DNA of 13,304 nt from CAYQZD01 sp964421875 (lineage in GTDB: Bacteria > Electryoneota > Tariuqbacteria > Tariuqbacterales > Tariuqbacteraceae), in assembly GCA_964421875.1 (NCBI GenBank), contig CAYQZD010000100.1, forward strand, positions 1 through 13,304, written 5' to 3'. A program made the position numbers and the translations under genes. Below, piece after piece: positions 6,681 through 13,304 of the stretch. Positions within the stretch are counted from its first letter, which is position 1, and each line of letters starts with the position of its first letter. A model generated the notes under the pieces. It was not told where the DNA came from. It made no database searches and was given only the letters and a program-made list of their open reading frames with translations.

Positions 6681-6708
6681 TTGAAATTCCCATCATTCAA
6701 ATTATAAA
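6681..6708 (+). promoter_or_regulatory. Candidate sigma70-type promoter of the HD-GYP gene
   Basis: TTGAAA (6681-6686) and TATAAA (6703-6708) are separated by 16 bases. Transcription would begin near 6715, only about six bases before the ATG at 6721. That would leave no room for a Shine-Dalgarno, and none is visible. If the promoter is used, the mRNA would be nearly leaderless. The hexamers match well, but AT-rich spacers produce such matches by chance. Confidence 0.4.
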
Positions 6709-6720
6709 CTTGACAGCGAT

Positions 6721-8250
6721 ATGTTGACTCTTCAAGACAAAATCAACCGGCTTAACCGCATTGGAATCGCCCTCACCAGCACCACCAACCTGGAACAGCT
6801 TTTCGAGATGATTGTAACCGAAAGCCGGCATTTCACCAACGCCGACGCCGGTTCCCTCTTCACCTTGGAAGAGGGTAAGTTGATTTTTCGGGTGGCGCAG
6901 ACCGAGTCTCTGGAGCGGAAACTGGGTTACAAGCCGCCTTTCAAGGCTTTTCCCCTCCCCCTCAGCCGGAAATCGGTGGCGGGGTATGTGGCTTTAACCG
7001 GGGAGATAATTCACGTCGATGACTGCTATGACCTCGACCCGGAAAAGGGTCCTTCGGTGGATAAATCCTACGACGAGAAGACGGGATACCGTTCCAAATC
7101 GATGCTTACGGTGCCGATGCGGGACCAGAAGGGTGAGGTTTTGGGGGTAATCCAGCTCATCAACGCTATGGATGATGAGGGTGGTATCATTCCCTTCTCT
7201 GAGGATACCGTGGACTTGATGTTGTCCATCGCCTCTCAGGCGGCGGTAGCCTTGAAAAACGCCCAGTTCATCGCCGAGATTAAGAACCTTTTCGCCGCCT
7301 TTGTCAAATACAGCGCCACCGCTATCGACGAGCGCTCCCCTCATACCGCCGGTCACAGCCGTCGCGTTGCGGGGATGACGATGCGTCTCGCTCGAGCTAT
7401 CAACGAGATCAAGGAAGGTGATTTCGCCGATGTCGAGTTTTCCGATCAGGAGCTTGAAGAGCTTTGGTTCGCAGCCTGGCTTCACGATATCGGTAAAATC
7501 GCGGTTAAGGAGGAGGTTCTGGAAAAAAGCTACCGCCTCCCCCCGGACCGCCTTGCTCTGATAATCAGCCGTTTGCAGTATATTTTACGCAGCAAGGAAA
7601 TAGACCTGCTCAAGGCGACCAACTGTCGGGAGGACGATTTGAACATAGAGCGTTACACCGAAGAGAAACGGCAGGTGGATTCCGACATCGAATTTCTCGA
7701 GAAACTGAATAAATCTGGTTTCTTGCCGGATGACGACGAAACTCGTCTTAAGGAAATCGCCGCCTCCAATTTCAAAAATTACATGGGCGATTTCCAGAAG
7801 CTGATGGATGAATTCGAATTCGAAAATCTATCGATTAAGAGGGGCAATTTAACTAAGACCGAGTGGGAAGAGATGCGTTCCCACGTAGTGAAAACCAAGA
7901 ATATTATCGACAAGATTCCCTTCACCAAGGAACTGTCCAATGTCGCTGTTTATGCCGCCAATCATCATGAGATGATTAACGGCACCGGGTATCCCGAGCG
8001 ACTAAAAGCGGATGAAATCCCGCTGCAAGCCAGGATTATGGCGGTGGCGGATGTCTATGACGCGTTGACTGCAGCTGATAGGCCCTATAAGCCTGCCATC
8101 CCCCTGGAAAAGTCCCTCAATATTTTGCAGGAGGAAGCCCAGCGGGAACGGCTCGATGTCAGGGTGGTTAAATTGTTGATGGAGCGCAAGCTCTACGAAA
8201 ATCACAAAGAAGACCAGGCTGAATATCCATGGAAATTACAAGTATTCTAA
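6721..8250 (+). CDS. GAF domain HD-GYP phosphodiesterase
   Basis: A 509-residue cytoplasmic signalling protein. An N-terminal GAF sensor domain (about 10-185, with NADAGSLFTLEEGKL and SMLTVPMRDQKGEVLGVIQLIN) is followed by an HD-GYP domain, the family that hydrolyses cyclic di-GMP or related dinucleotides. Metal-site motifs are all present: HTAGHSRRV (His208, His212), HDIGK (His255-Asp256), SHV (His388), NHHE (415-416) and GTGYP (421-425), then ADVYDALTAADRPYK. Between HDIGK and His388 there are about 130 residues, roughly 100 more than in the minimal domain; the extra part (about 275-375) is charged and probably helical. Similar enlarged HD-GYP proteins exist, as I recall, so this may be a subfamily trait. 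There is no membrane segment or receiver domain. The 3' end overlaps ridA by 22 bases. Confidence 0.94.
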   Translation: MLTLQDKINRLNRIGIALTSTTNLEQLFEMIVTESRHFTNADAGSLFTLEEGKLIFRVAQTESLERKLGYKPPFKAFPLPLSRKSVAGYVALTGEIIHVDDCYDLDPEKGPSVDKSYDEKTGYRSKSMLTVPMRDQKGEVLGVIQLINAMDDEGGIIPFSEDTVDLMLSIASQAAVALKNAQFIAEIKNLFAAFVKYSATAIDERSPHTAGHSRRVAGMTMRLARAINEIKEGDFADVEFSDQELEELWFAAWLHDIGKIAVKEEVLEKSYRLPPDRLALIISRLQYILRSKEIDLLKATNCREDDLNIERYTEEKRQVDSDIEFLEKLNKSGFLPDDDETRLKEIAASNFKNYMGDFQKLMDEFEFENLSIKRGNLTKTEWEEMRSHVVKTKNIIDKIPFTKELSNVAVYAANHHEMINGTGYPERLKADEIPLQARIMAVADVYDALTAADRPYKPAIPLEKSLNILQEEAQRERLDVRVVKLLMERKLYENHKEDQAEYPWKLQVF

Positions 8251-8612
8251 CCGATAAGGCGCCGGCTCCGATTGGACCTTACAGTCAGGCGGTCGCCGCT
8301 GGCGATTTGATTTTCACCGCGGGTCAGGTACCGGTCAATCCCGCTGACGGCAAAGTAGTGCAGGGGGACGCGGCGGCTCAAGCCCGGCAATCTCTGGAGA
8401 ATATCAAGGCGATACTAACCGCCGCCGGCTCCGGGATGGATAAAGTGTTGAAAGTGACCGTGTTCCTCAAAGATATGAACGATTTCGCCCGGGTAAATGA
8501 AGTTTACGCGGAATATTTCACGGAGCATAAGCCGGCTCGGAGTGCAGTACAGGTAGCAAAACTGCCCCTCGATGTCAGTGTGGAAATCGAAGCTGTCGCC
8601 CTCAAGGGATGA
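8229..8612 (+). CDS. ridA: RidA family enamine/imine deaminase
   Basis: RidA (YjgF/YER057c family) hydrolyses reactive enamine/imine intermediates such as 2-aminoacrylate released by PLP-dependent dehydratases; it is a cytosolic homotrimer. The protein is 127 residues, the usual length. Conserved features are PIGPYSQAV (14-22, with Tyr18), FTAGQVP, QARQSLENIKAIL, and the active-site Arg104 in KPARSAVQVAKLPLDVSVEIEAVA with Glu119. The ATG lies inside the last codons of the HD-GYP gene in another frame (22-base overlap), so translation is probably coupled. The two proteins have no known functional link; the overlap shows shared transcription only. Confidence 0.96.
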   Translation: MEITSILTDKAPAPIGPYSQAVAAGDLIFTAGQVPVNPADGKVVQGDAAAQARQSLENIKAILTAAGSGMDKVLKVTVFLKDMNDFARVNEVYAEYFTEHKPARSAVQVAKLPLDVSVEIEAVALKG

Positions 8613-8619
8613 TGGAAAA

Positions 8620-9180
8620 TTGCGGGCGGCGTCATCTCTCCCAAGCTGGATTCCGGCGTTGATTTTACTTCTCGCGCTCTGGCAGCCGGTTTGCAGCCAG
8701 AGTCTCCCTGATACATCGGGTGGCGCTGAGATTGAACCTATCGACTCAATATCGATTCAGCAGTCTGTTCCTGTGGCGGATACGGTTGCGTTGACGGAGT
8801 CTGCGGTTACTGATACAGTCATAGTCAAATTGCACAATCCGATGGGAGCGATGTGGCGCTCGCTGCTTTTCCCCGGCTGGGGGCAGCTCTACAACCGGAA
8901 ATATCTCAAAGCTCTGATTCTGGGCGGGACTGAAATCGGTTTCATCTATGGTATAATCTATCAGAACGACAGGTACCGCAACGCCCGGGGGGAGGGTGAC
9001 ACCGTAAGGGCGGCTTTCTACAAAGACGACCGCAACCGACTGAGCTGGTGGCTGGCGGGGATTATTCTTTATAGTATGGCGGACGCCTACGCCGACGCGC
9101 ATCTCTGGGATTTCGAACTCAGCCCGGAATTGTCTCTGGGAGCGGTTCCGGGGATGTTCTATATTAGATTTGACTTTTGA
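8620..9180 (+). CDS. Exported/membrane DUF5683 family protein
   Basis: The core MWRSLLFPGWGQLYNRKYLKALILGG...NRLSWWLAGIILYSMADAYADAHLWDFELSP matches the DUF5683 pattern (PG-GQ-YN, a hydrophobic segment, then DAYADAHLWDFE). Function is unknown. With the TTG start at 8620 the protein has 186 residues and a good signal peptide: MRAASSLPSW, hydrophobic ALILLLALW, then VCSQS as likely cleavage region. The in-frame ATG at 8572 would add 16 residues and overlap ridA by 41 bases, pushing the hydrophobic core away from the N-terminus, so I prefer TTG. The choice is not certain. A Ser/Thr/Val-rich linker separates the signal peptide from the domain. It lies seven bases after ridA and probably ends this operon. 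Confidence 0.8.
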   Translation: MRAASSLPSWIPALILLLALWQPVCSQSLPDTSGGAEIEPIDSISIQQSVPVADTVALTESAVTDTVIVKLHNPMGAMWRSLLFPGWGQLYNRKYLKALILGGTEIGFIYGIIYQNDRYRNARGEGDTVRAAFYKDDRNRLSWWLAGIILYSMADAYADAHLWDFELSPELSLGAVPGMFYIRFDF

Positions 9181-9279
9181 ATGACTGATTCAGCCCATAG
9201 TTGACCCCGTTGCCCTACTTCTGCGCCGGGGAGGTAAGTAAGCCAACAAAGCGATTTAAATAACCTAACGGTAAAAAAG

Positions 9280-9828
9280 ATGATATCTCGCGAAGAAGCG
9301 CTGGCGCTGGTGAAGCGCAATGTGAAGAATCGGAACTTAGTGAAACATATGATAGCGGTGGAGGGAGTGATGCGGAGTTTGGCGCGTAAGTTCGGCGAGG
9401 ACGAGGAACTCTGGGGGATTACGGGACTGCTGCACGACCTGGATTACGACCTTACGGTGGACGATTTTCCCCGGCATGGTTTCGTAACGGAAGAACTCCT
9501 GCAAGACTGCGACGTAACGCCGGAGATGGTTCGCGCCATCAAAACCCATCCGGGGCATCTTCCGGCGGAAAGCCTGATGGAGAAGTCGCTCTACGCCGCC
9601 GACCCTATCACCGGATTAATCGTAGCCGCGGCTCTGATGCACCCTTCGAAGAAAATCGCCGGGGTCGATGCGGACTTCCTGCAGCGTCGTTTCAAGGAAA
9701 AACGTTTCGCAGCGGGCGCTGACCGGGAGCAGATTCAAAGCTGTGAAAGACTGGGATTATCGCTGGAAGAGTTTTTCCAAATTTCACTGGAGGGGATGCT
9801 GGAAATATCAAAAGAATTGGGATTATAA
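9280..9828 (+). CDS. HD superfamily phosphohydrolase
   Basis: A 182-residue stand-alone HD-domain protein, predicted to be a metal-dependent phosphohydrolase. HD motifs are in order: His23 in NLVKHMIAVEGVM, His52-Asp53 in GLLHDLDYD, RHG (66), THPGH (89-93) and the closing AADPITGLIVAAALMHP with Asp108. This layout resembles small HDIG-type hydrolases (COG2316-like); the substrate is unknown. No GYP motif or partner domain is present, so it should not be equated with the HD-GYP protein upstream. The ATG is preceded only by an A-rich run (GTAAAAAAG). Ninety-nine bases separate it from the previous gene, and a repeat element starts 13 bases after its stop codon. Confidence 0.9.
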   Translation: MISREEALALVKRNVKNRNLVKHMIAVEGVMRSLARKFGEDEELWGITGLLHDLDYDLTVDDFPRHGFVTEELLQDCDVTPEMVRAIKTHPGHLPAESLMEKSLYAADPITGLIVAAALMHPSKKIAGVDADFLQRRFKEKRFAAGADREQIQSCERLGLSLEEFFQISLEGMLEISKELGL

Positions 9829-9841
9829 CTGCGAATTCTGG

Positions 9842-9936
9842 AACACTTTACTGATTTGAAAAGAAAGCGTCATTCTGGCCGCGAAGCGAGCCAGAATCCT
9901 TATTTTACGGAGGGATTCCGGCTGCGCCGGAATGAC
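9842..9936 (+). repeat. Hairpin-plus-border element, copy C
   Basis: Border AACACTTTACTGATTTGAAA (9842-9861), bulged hairpin at 9872-9897 (stem ATTCTGGC / GCCAGAAT, inner stem CGC / GCG, loop GAA, bulged A) and perfect hairpin at 9915-9933 (ATTCCGGC / GCCGGAAT, loop TGC), followed by GAC. It has the same order and nearly the same spacing as copy B. The inner stem pair C-G replaces T-A of copy B. Confidence 0.85.
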
Positions 9937-10004
9937 TCTAAGTGTGGTTGCTTTATAAAGGTAAATTGATACCGCCCTGGATTTCCGGAATTTGCCTTAA
10001 TACC

Positions 10005-10028
10005 CGCTCCCGCGTGGGAATGCATACC
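10005..10028. repeat. Fragment of a GCTCCCGCGTGGGAATGC-type dispersed repeat
   Basis: The string GCTCCCGCGTGGGAATGC followed by ATACC resembles one half of a GC-rich dispersed repeat that I recall from many bacterial genomes. Only TCCC-GCGT-GGGA pairs locally. It lies just upstream of the YfiM-like gene. The assignment rests on memory of the motif. Confidence 0.4.
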
Positions 10029-10042
10029 AAGACGGTTTAATT

Positions 10043-10417
10043 ATGTCAATTGTGCGCACAATAATATTTGTCTGTATTCTGTTTCTTGCGGGATTCGATG
10101 TCGCTTCCGGCGCTGATGATTTTTCGGTAAAGGCGAAGGGTGGTGGAGATAGTTGGACGGGCCGGGACAAGCTGTATCATTTTACAGTTTCAGCCGGGCT
10201 GGCTTTCGGTTCCTTTTATATTTACCGCGAAGGATTCAACAATAACCGGGAGGGGAGCTACTATTTCAGCGGAGGTTTCAGTGTTTCAGTAGGGGCTTTC
10301 AAGGAGTATTACGATTCCCGGCATCCTCAACGACATCATGCGAGCTGGCGTGATTTCGCCGCCGACCTTGCCGGTGTTTGTCTGGGATTGGGTCTGGCGT
10401 ATCTGCTTATAAACTGA
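10043..10417 (+). CDS. Exported YfiM/DUF2279-like protein
   Basis: A 124-residue protein with a clear signal peptide or membrane anchor (MSIVRTIIFVCILFLAGFDV, cleavage probably after ASG at 21-23). The mature part contains TGRDKLYHFTVSAGLAFGSF (39-58), FKEYYD (86-91) and SWRDFAADLAGVCLGL (101-116). The spaced D-K-H, K-E-D and S-D-D-G residues are the pattern I associate with YfiM/DUF2279 periplasmic or lipoprotein-type proteins of unknown function. There is no lipobox cysteine at the cleavage site (Cys11 lies inside the hydrophobic core), so it is not a typical lipoprotein. No Shine-Dalgarno is visible. It ends 10 bases before the PHP gene and is probably co-transcribed with it. Confidence 0.65.
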   Translation: MSIVRTIIFVCILFLAGFDVASGADDFSVKAKGGGDSWTGRDKLYHFTVSAGLAFGSFYIYREGFNNNREGSYYFSGGFSVSVGAFKEYYDSRHPQRHHASWRDFAADLAGVCLGLGLAYLLIN

Positions 10418-10427
10418 TGAGACAGAT

Positions 10428-11465
10428 TTGGACGATTTGCACGAAATTGTGGGCGTAATTCACGTTCATTCGACCTACTCCGACGGAACCTGGGATATTC
10501 CCCGGATAGCCCGGACTGCCGACGAGGTCGGGCTCGATTTCCTGCTTTTCACCGACCATCATACTATGAAGCCGAAGCAGGACGGTTTGGAGGGTTTTTA
10601 CGGGAGGACATTGGCGCTGGTGGGCTATGAAACTTCGGATTTGGAGGATACCAATCATTTCCTGATTTTTCAACTGGATGAGGTGGTTCCGGGTATCTAC
10701 GCGGAGGAGTACACTCAGGAGACAGCCCGCACAGACGGACTGGGAATCATTGCGCACCCTATGGAGAAAAGGGACCTCCTGGAGGATTACCCCCCCTATC
10801 CCTGGACCGACTGGGGTATCGACCATTATCACGGGATTGAGATTTGGAACCAGCTTTCGGAATGGATGGAAAGCCTGACTCCGTCGAATAAATTTTTCCA
10901 ATTCCTTCATCCTCTAAAAACCACAGTGGCTCCCCCCCCGGAACTGCTGAAAAAATGGGATGAGGCGGCTTCACGCCGCAGAATTGTGGGAATCGCAGGA
11001 ACCGATTCTCACTCGTTTATAGTTAAAGTTTTAGGACTGGTTAAAGTCAGGATTTTTCATTACAAGGTTACTTTCAAATCGCTCCGCAACCATATAATGC
11101 TTGAGGAGCCGTTCCCCCGGAACGATGTTAAAAAGGCTGAAGCTATGGTGTATGCTGCAATCCGGGGGGCGAACGTGTTTTTCAGCAACAGCCGATTCGG
11201 GGACGCGCGAGGATTCCGCTTTTATGCGGAATCGAACGGGAGGCGCGCCTCTATCGGGGAGTCCCTTCAAGGTGATGAAGCAGTGTTCCGGGTTGAGGCT
11301 CCCCTTGAATGCGAATTAAATCTCCTGCGTGACGGAGAACGGATGGAAACGGTCTCCGGACATCATCTCGAGTTCAGGACTAACAGCTCGGGCGTTTACC
11401 GCGTAGAGGCTCGCCGCGAAGGGCGCGCCTGGGTGTTCACGAATCATATATATTATAATCGTTAA
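10428..11465 (+). CDS. PHP domain (CehA/McbA-like) metal-dependent phosphoesterase
   Basis: A 345-residue protein. The PHP domain binds metals through HVHSTYSDG (His12, His14, Asp19), FTDHH (43-45), GYE (Glu68), AHP (His110) and GTDSH (Asp193, His195), the expected order for PHP-type phosphoesterases. From about 250 a beta-rich tail (FYAESNGRRASIGESL...VYRVEARREGRAWVFTNHIYYN) is typical of CehA/McbA-like members. The substrate is unknown. No signal peptide is present, so it is probably cytoplasmic. The start is TTG 10428: the metal motif must be near the N-terminus and no in-frame ATG precedes it. GATGAG sits just upstream and overlaps the stop of the preceding gene. The TTG at 10437 is an alternative. 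Confidence 0.87.
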   Translation: MDDLHEIVGVIHVHSTYSDGTWDIPRIARTADEVGLDFLLFTDHHTMKPKQDGLEGFYGRTLALVGYETSDLEDTNHFLIFQLDEVVPGIYAEEYTQETARTDGLGIIAHPMEKRDLLEDYPPYPWTDWGIDHYHGIEIWNQLSEWMESLTPSNKFFQFLHPLKTTVAPPPELLKKWDEAASRRRIVGIAGTDSHSFIVKVLGLVKVRIFHYKVTFKSLRNHIMLEEPFPRNDVKKAEAMVYAAIRGANVFFSNSRFGDARGFRFYAESNGRRASIGESLQGDEAVFRVEAPLECELNLLRDGERMETVSGHHLEFRTNSSGVYRVEARREGRAWVFTNHIYYNR

Positions 11466-11521
11466 GATGCGTTATTGCAGACTTAATATGACTTTAGGTA
11501 TATGCAGTTTTAAGCAAGATA

Positions 11522-11574
11522 GTCATTCCGGCGCAGCCGGAATGACGCTTGCGTTTCAGATTGGTAAATTGTTT
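11522..11574 (-). repeat. Hairpin-plus-border element, copy D
   Basis: Perfect 11-bp inverted repeat GTCATTCCGGC / GCCGGAATGAC with loop GCA (11522-11546), followed by TTTCAGATTGGTAAATTGTTT, a diverged form of the border of copy A (TTCAAATTAGTAAAGTGTTA). It has the same orientation as copy A and lies in the upstream region of purF, 45 bases before the start codon. Confidence 0.7.
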
Positions 11575-11619
11575 CCGGACTTATTTTCAAGGTAACTATT
11601 ATAGTCAAGAATACATTCT

Positions 11620-13032
11620 ATGTCCAGTAAAAAAGAATTCTGCGGAATATTCGGAATCTACAACCACCACGAAGCGGCGAATTTGACCTATCTCGGTCTC
11701 TTCTCCCTGCAGCATCGCGGGCAGGAAAGCTCCGGCATCGTCTCCACCGACGGCAGGGATGTGTTTTCTCACACCGGCGAGGGGCTGGTGGCGGATGTTT
11801 TCTCCGACCATCGTGTCCTGCAGGACCTAAAGGGTCACATCGCTATCGGGCATAATCGCTACTCCACTACCGGCTCGACCAGTATGAGCAATGTGCAGCC
11901 TCTGGTGGCGCGGATACAAACCGGGCCCTTGGCAATTTCCCATAATGGGAATCTGGTTAATTCTGCTTTGCTGCGCCGGGAATTTGAATCGGGTGGATCG
12001 ATATTTCAGACCACTACCGATTCCGAGGTCATCATTCACCTTATTGCCCGCTCCAAAGCGGGGAGTCTGCCGGAACGGATAACCGAGGCCTGCCGTCAAC
12101 TCAAAGGAGCCTATTCGCTGGTGATACTTGCGCCTAATATGCTGGTGGCGGCGCGCGATCCCAATGGTTTCAGGCCTCTGGCTTTAGGTAAAATGCACGG
12201 TTCCTGGGTGGTGGCTTCCGAATCGTGCGCCTTCGATTTGGTGGGAGCGGAATATGTGAGGGACGTTATGCCCGGGGAAATTGCGGTGATGGATTCCTCC
12301 GGTTTCCATTCCAGCAGGTTTAGCCGTCCCAACACCATTACCCAGTGCATCTTCGAGTATATTTACTTCTCCCGTCCCGATTCCATCATTTTCGGCGATT
12401 TCGTTGACAAGACCAGGCGTAAGCTGGGAAAGAACCTTGCTAACGAGAGCCCCGCAGAAGCTGACATTGTTATCTCTGTACCGGATTCATCGAACACCGC
12501 CGGATTGGGGTATTCCCAGCGAAGCGGAATCAGGTTTGAACTCGGACTTATCAGGAACCACTATATCGGCAGGACTTTCATCCATCCCATTGAGAGCCGC
12601 CGCTCCGAAAACGTCAGACTCAAATTCAACACTGTGGGCGGAGTGCTCAAGGACAAACGAGTGGTGGTGGTGGAAGATTCCATCGTCAGAGGCACCACAC
12701 TCCGGAACCTGGCTAAGCTCATCCGCCAAGCCGGAGCTAAAGAAGTGCATGTGAGGGTTTCTTCACCACCGATCAGGTTCCCTTGTTTCTACGGGATGGA
12801 TTTTCCCACCAAACGCGAACTTGTCGCTTCCGGGAGGAGTGTGGAGGAGGTGCGGCAGATTCTCCATGTGGACTCCCTGGCTTACCTTTCCATCGAAAAA
12901 CTGCTGGATTCGGTTCCCAGTAAACTGGGGGGATACTGCCACGCCTGTTTCACCGGAGAATACCCGATTCCGATAGAGGATGAGGTCAACAAATGTGTAT
13001 ATGAAGAAGGCCCGGCGCTCTTGAATGTTTAG
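11620..13032 (+). CDS. purF: Amidophosphoribosyltransferase
   Basis: PurF makes 5-phosphoribosylamine from PRPP and glutamine, the first committed step of purine synthesis. The 470-residue protein has an N-terminal Ntn-type glutaminase domain. Cys8 in FCGIFGIYNHHEA is the expected nucleophile after removal of a 7-residue propeptide, followed by LQHRGQESSG and HNGNLVN. The C-terminal phosphoribosyltransferase domain carries the PRPP loop VVVVEDSIVRGTT (348-360). Cys243, Cys389, Cys440 and Cys443 (CHAC) match the four ligands of the [4Fe-4S] cluster in the Bacillus subtilis-type, propeptide-containing enzyme; the E. coli type lacks them. That suggests oxygen-sensitive stability. No Shine-Dalgarno is visible. 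The gene is monocistronic here, between repeats, with no other pur gene in view. Confidence 0.98.
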   Translation: MSSKKEFCGIFGIYNHHEAANLTYLGLFSLQHRGQESSGIVSTDGRDVFSHTGEGLVADVFSDHRVLQDLKGHIAIGHNRYSTTGSTSMSNVQPLVARIQTGPLAISHNGNLVNSALLRREFESGGSIFQTTTDSEVIIHLIARSKAGSLPERITEACRQLKGAYSLVILAPNMLVAARDPNGFRPLALGKMHGSWVVASESCAFDLVGAEYVRDVMPGEIAVMDSSGFHSSRFSRPNTITQCIFEYIYFSRPDSIIFGDFVDKTRRKLGKNLANESPAEADIVISVPDSSNTAGLGYSQRSGIRFELGLIRNHYIGRTFIHPIESRRSENVRLKFNTVGGVLKDKRVVVVEDSIVRGTTLRNLAKLIRQAGAKEVHVRVSSPPIRFPCFYGMDFPTKRELVASGRSVEEVRQILHVDSLAYLSIEKLLDSVPSKLGGYCHACFTGEYPIPIEDEVNKCVYEEGPALLNV

Positions 13033-13083
13033 GGCTTTTATATACATATAACATTGTGGGTATATGAAGCGCCTAACCAATTT

Positions 13084-13122
13084 GTCATTCCCGCAAGTGA
13101 ACGAAGTGAACGCGTCGGGAAT
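13084..13122. repeat. ATTC..GAAT hairpin with long loop
   Basis: Stem ATTCCCG / CGGGAAT enclosing about 22 bases that contain the tandem motif GTGAACGAAGTGAACG. GTC precedes the left arm, as in other family members. It lies 51 bases after the purF stop. Confidence 0.65.
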
Positions 13123-13140
13123 CTGAACCTAAATTAATTT

Positions 13141-13173
13141 GCTGTCAGATTCCAGACGAGCTGGAATGACAGC
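13141..13173. repeat. Extended bulged hairpin GCTGTC..GACAGC
   Basis: Outer stem GCTGTC / GACAGC, a two-base AG bulge, inner stem ATTCCAG / CTGGAAT and loop ACGAG. It belongs to the ATTC..GAAT family, with CAG/CTG as the variable part. AATTTTG follows, which is a poor terminator tail. GAAAGTGTAAC at 13198-13208 resembles the border of elements A-D, so this may be a degenerate fifth copy. Confidence 0.65.
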
Positions 13174-13304
13174 AATTTTGAAGTTGATTTTTCACAGGAA
13201 AGTGTAACACATAAAATGATAAAGATCCCTCACAATTATAACAAAAAGAAGGTTCATCGCTGTTTCGTGTGGTTAATTATTTAGGCGTATTATATTCCCT
13301 TTGA
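13174..13304. other. AT-rich 3' end of the window, no gene seen
   Basis: Apart from the possible border remnant near 13198-13208 I see no coding frame, RNA gene or terminator. The sequence may be the upstream region of a gene beyond the window. Confidence 0.5.

Noticed and set aside
9228..9234. GGGGAGG resembling a strong ribosome binding site between DUF5683 and the HD gene
   Set aside because: It is followed immediately by TAAGTAAG stops, and no start codon at a proper distance opens a reading frame.

Overview
The window is a stretch of bacterial chromosome carrying 14 supported protein-coding genes, all on the + strand. Most are core-metabolism genes separated by AT-rich spacers that are densely filled with short palindromic repeats. 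I see no tRNA or rRNA gene, CRISPR array, insertion sequence with a transposase, or phage gene. The genes point to a free-living bacterium. The DUF5683 and DUF3566-like proteins, the folB-folK-deoxynucleoside kinase order, the Bacillus-type Fe-S PurF and the repeat-rich spacers suggest an uncultivated lineage near the FCB (Bacteroidetes/Zixibacteria-like) group. That placement is inference and is weak.

Layout. 1-760 has no convincing gene and holds at least five hairpins. 761-2206 encodes an MttB-superfamily methyltransferase without pyrrolysine. After a hairpin cluster (2292-2387), 2459-4286 encodes a small DUF3566-like membrane protein overlapping gltX (glutamyl-tRNA synthetase). 4433-6078 carries folB and folK (two consecutive steps of the folate pterin branch) and a deoxynucleoside kinase. 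6230-6421 is a small single-span membrane protein. 6721-9180 is a compact unit in which a GAF/HD-GYP signalling protein overlaps ridA, followed closely by a DUF5683 protein. 9280-9828 is a second, stand-alone HD hydrolase. 10043-11465 pairs an exported YfiM/DUF2279-like protein with a PHP (CehA/McbA-like) phosphoesterase. 11620-13032 is purF. The last 270 bases hold more hairpins and no recognisable gene.

Functional themes. Nucleotide and one-carbon metabolism are represented by folB, folK, the deoxynucleoside kinase and purF. FolB and FolK make the pterin of tetrahydrofolate, whose formyl derivatives are used downstream of PurF in purine synthesis. RidA removes reactive enamine/imine intermediates. 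The HD-GYP protein probably hydrolyses cyclic dinucleotides. No complete novel operon-type system is visible.

The most interesting signal is in the spacers. One family of hairpins keeps a constant ATTC...GAAT outer stem while the inner stem changes on both arms. A second family keeps a GTGCG...GAC apex on entirely different stems. The two families occur as a repeated compound block. A third element joins the first type of hairpin to a conserved border, TAACACTTTACT, in four clear copies, and in each the border faces the nearest gene. No enzyme that might mobilise these elements is encoded here.
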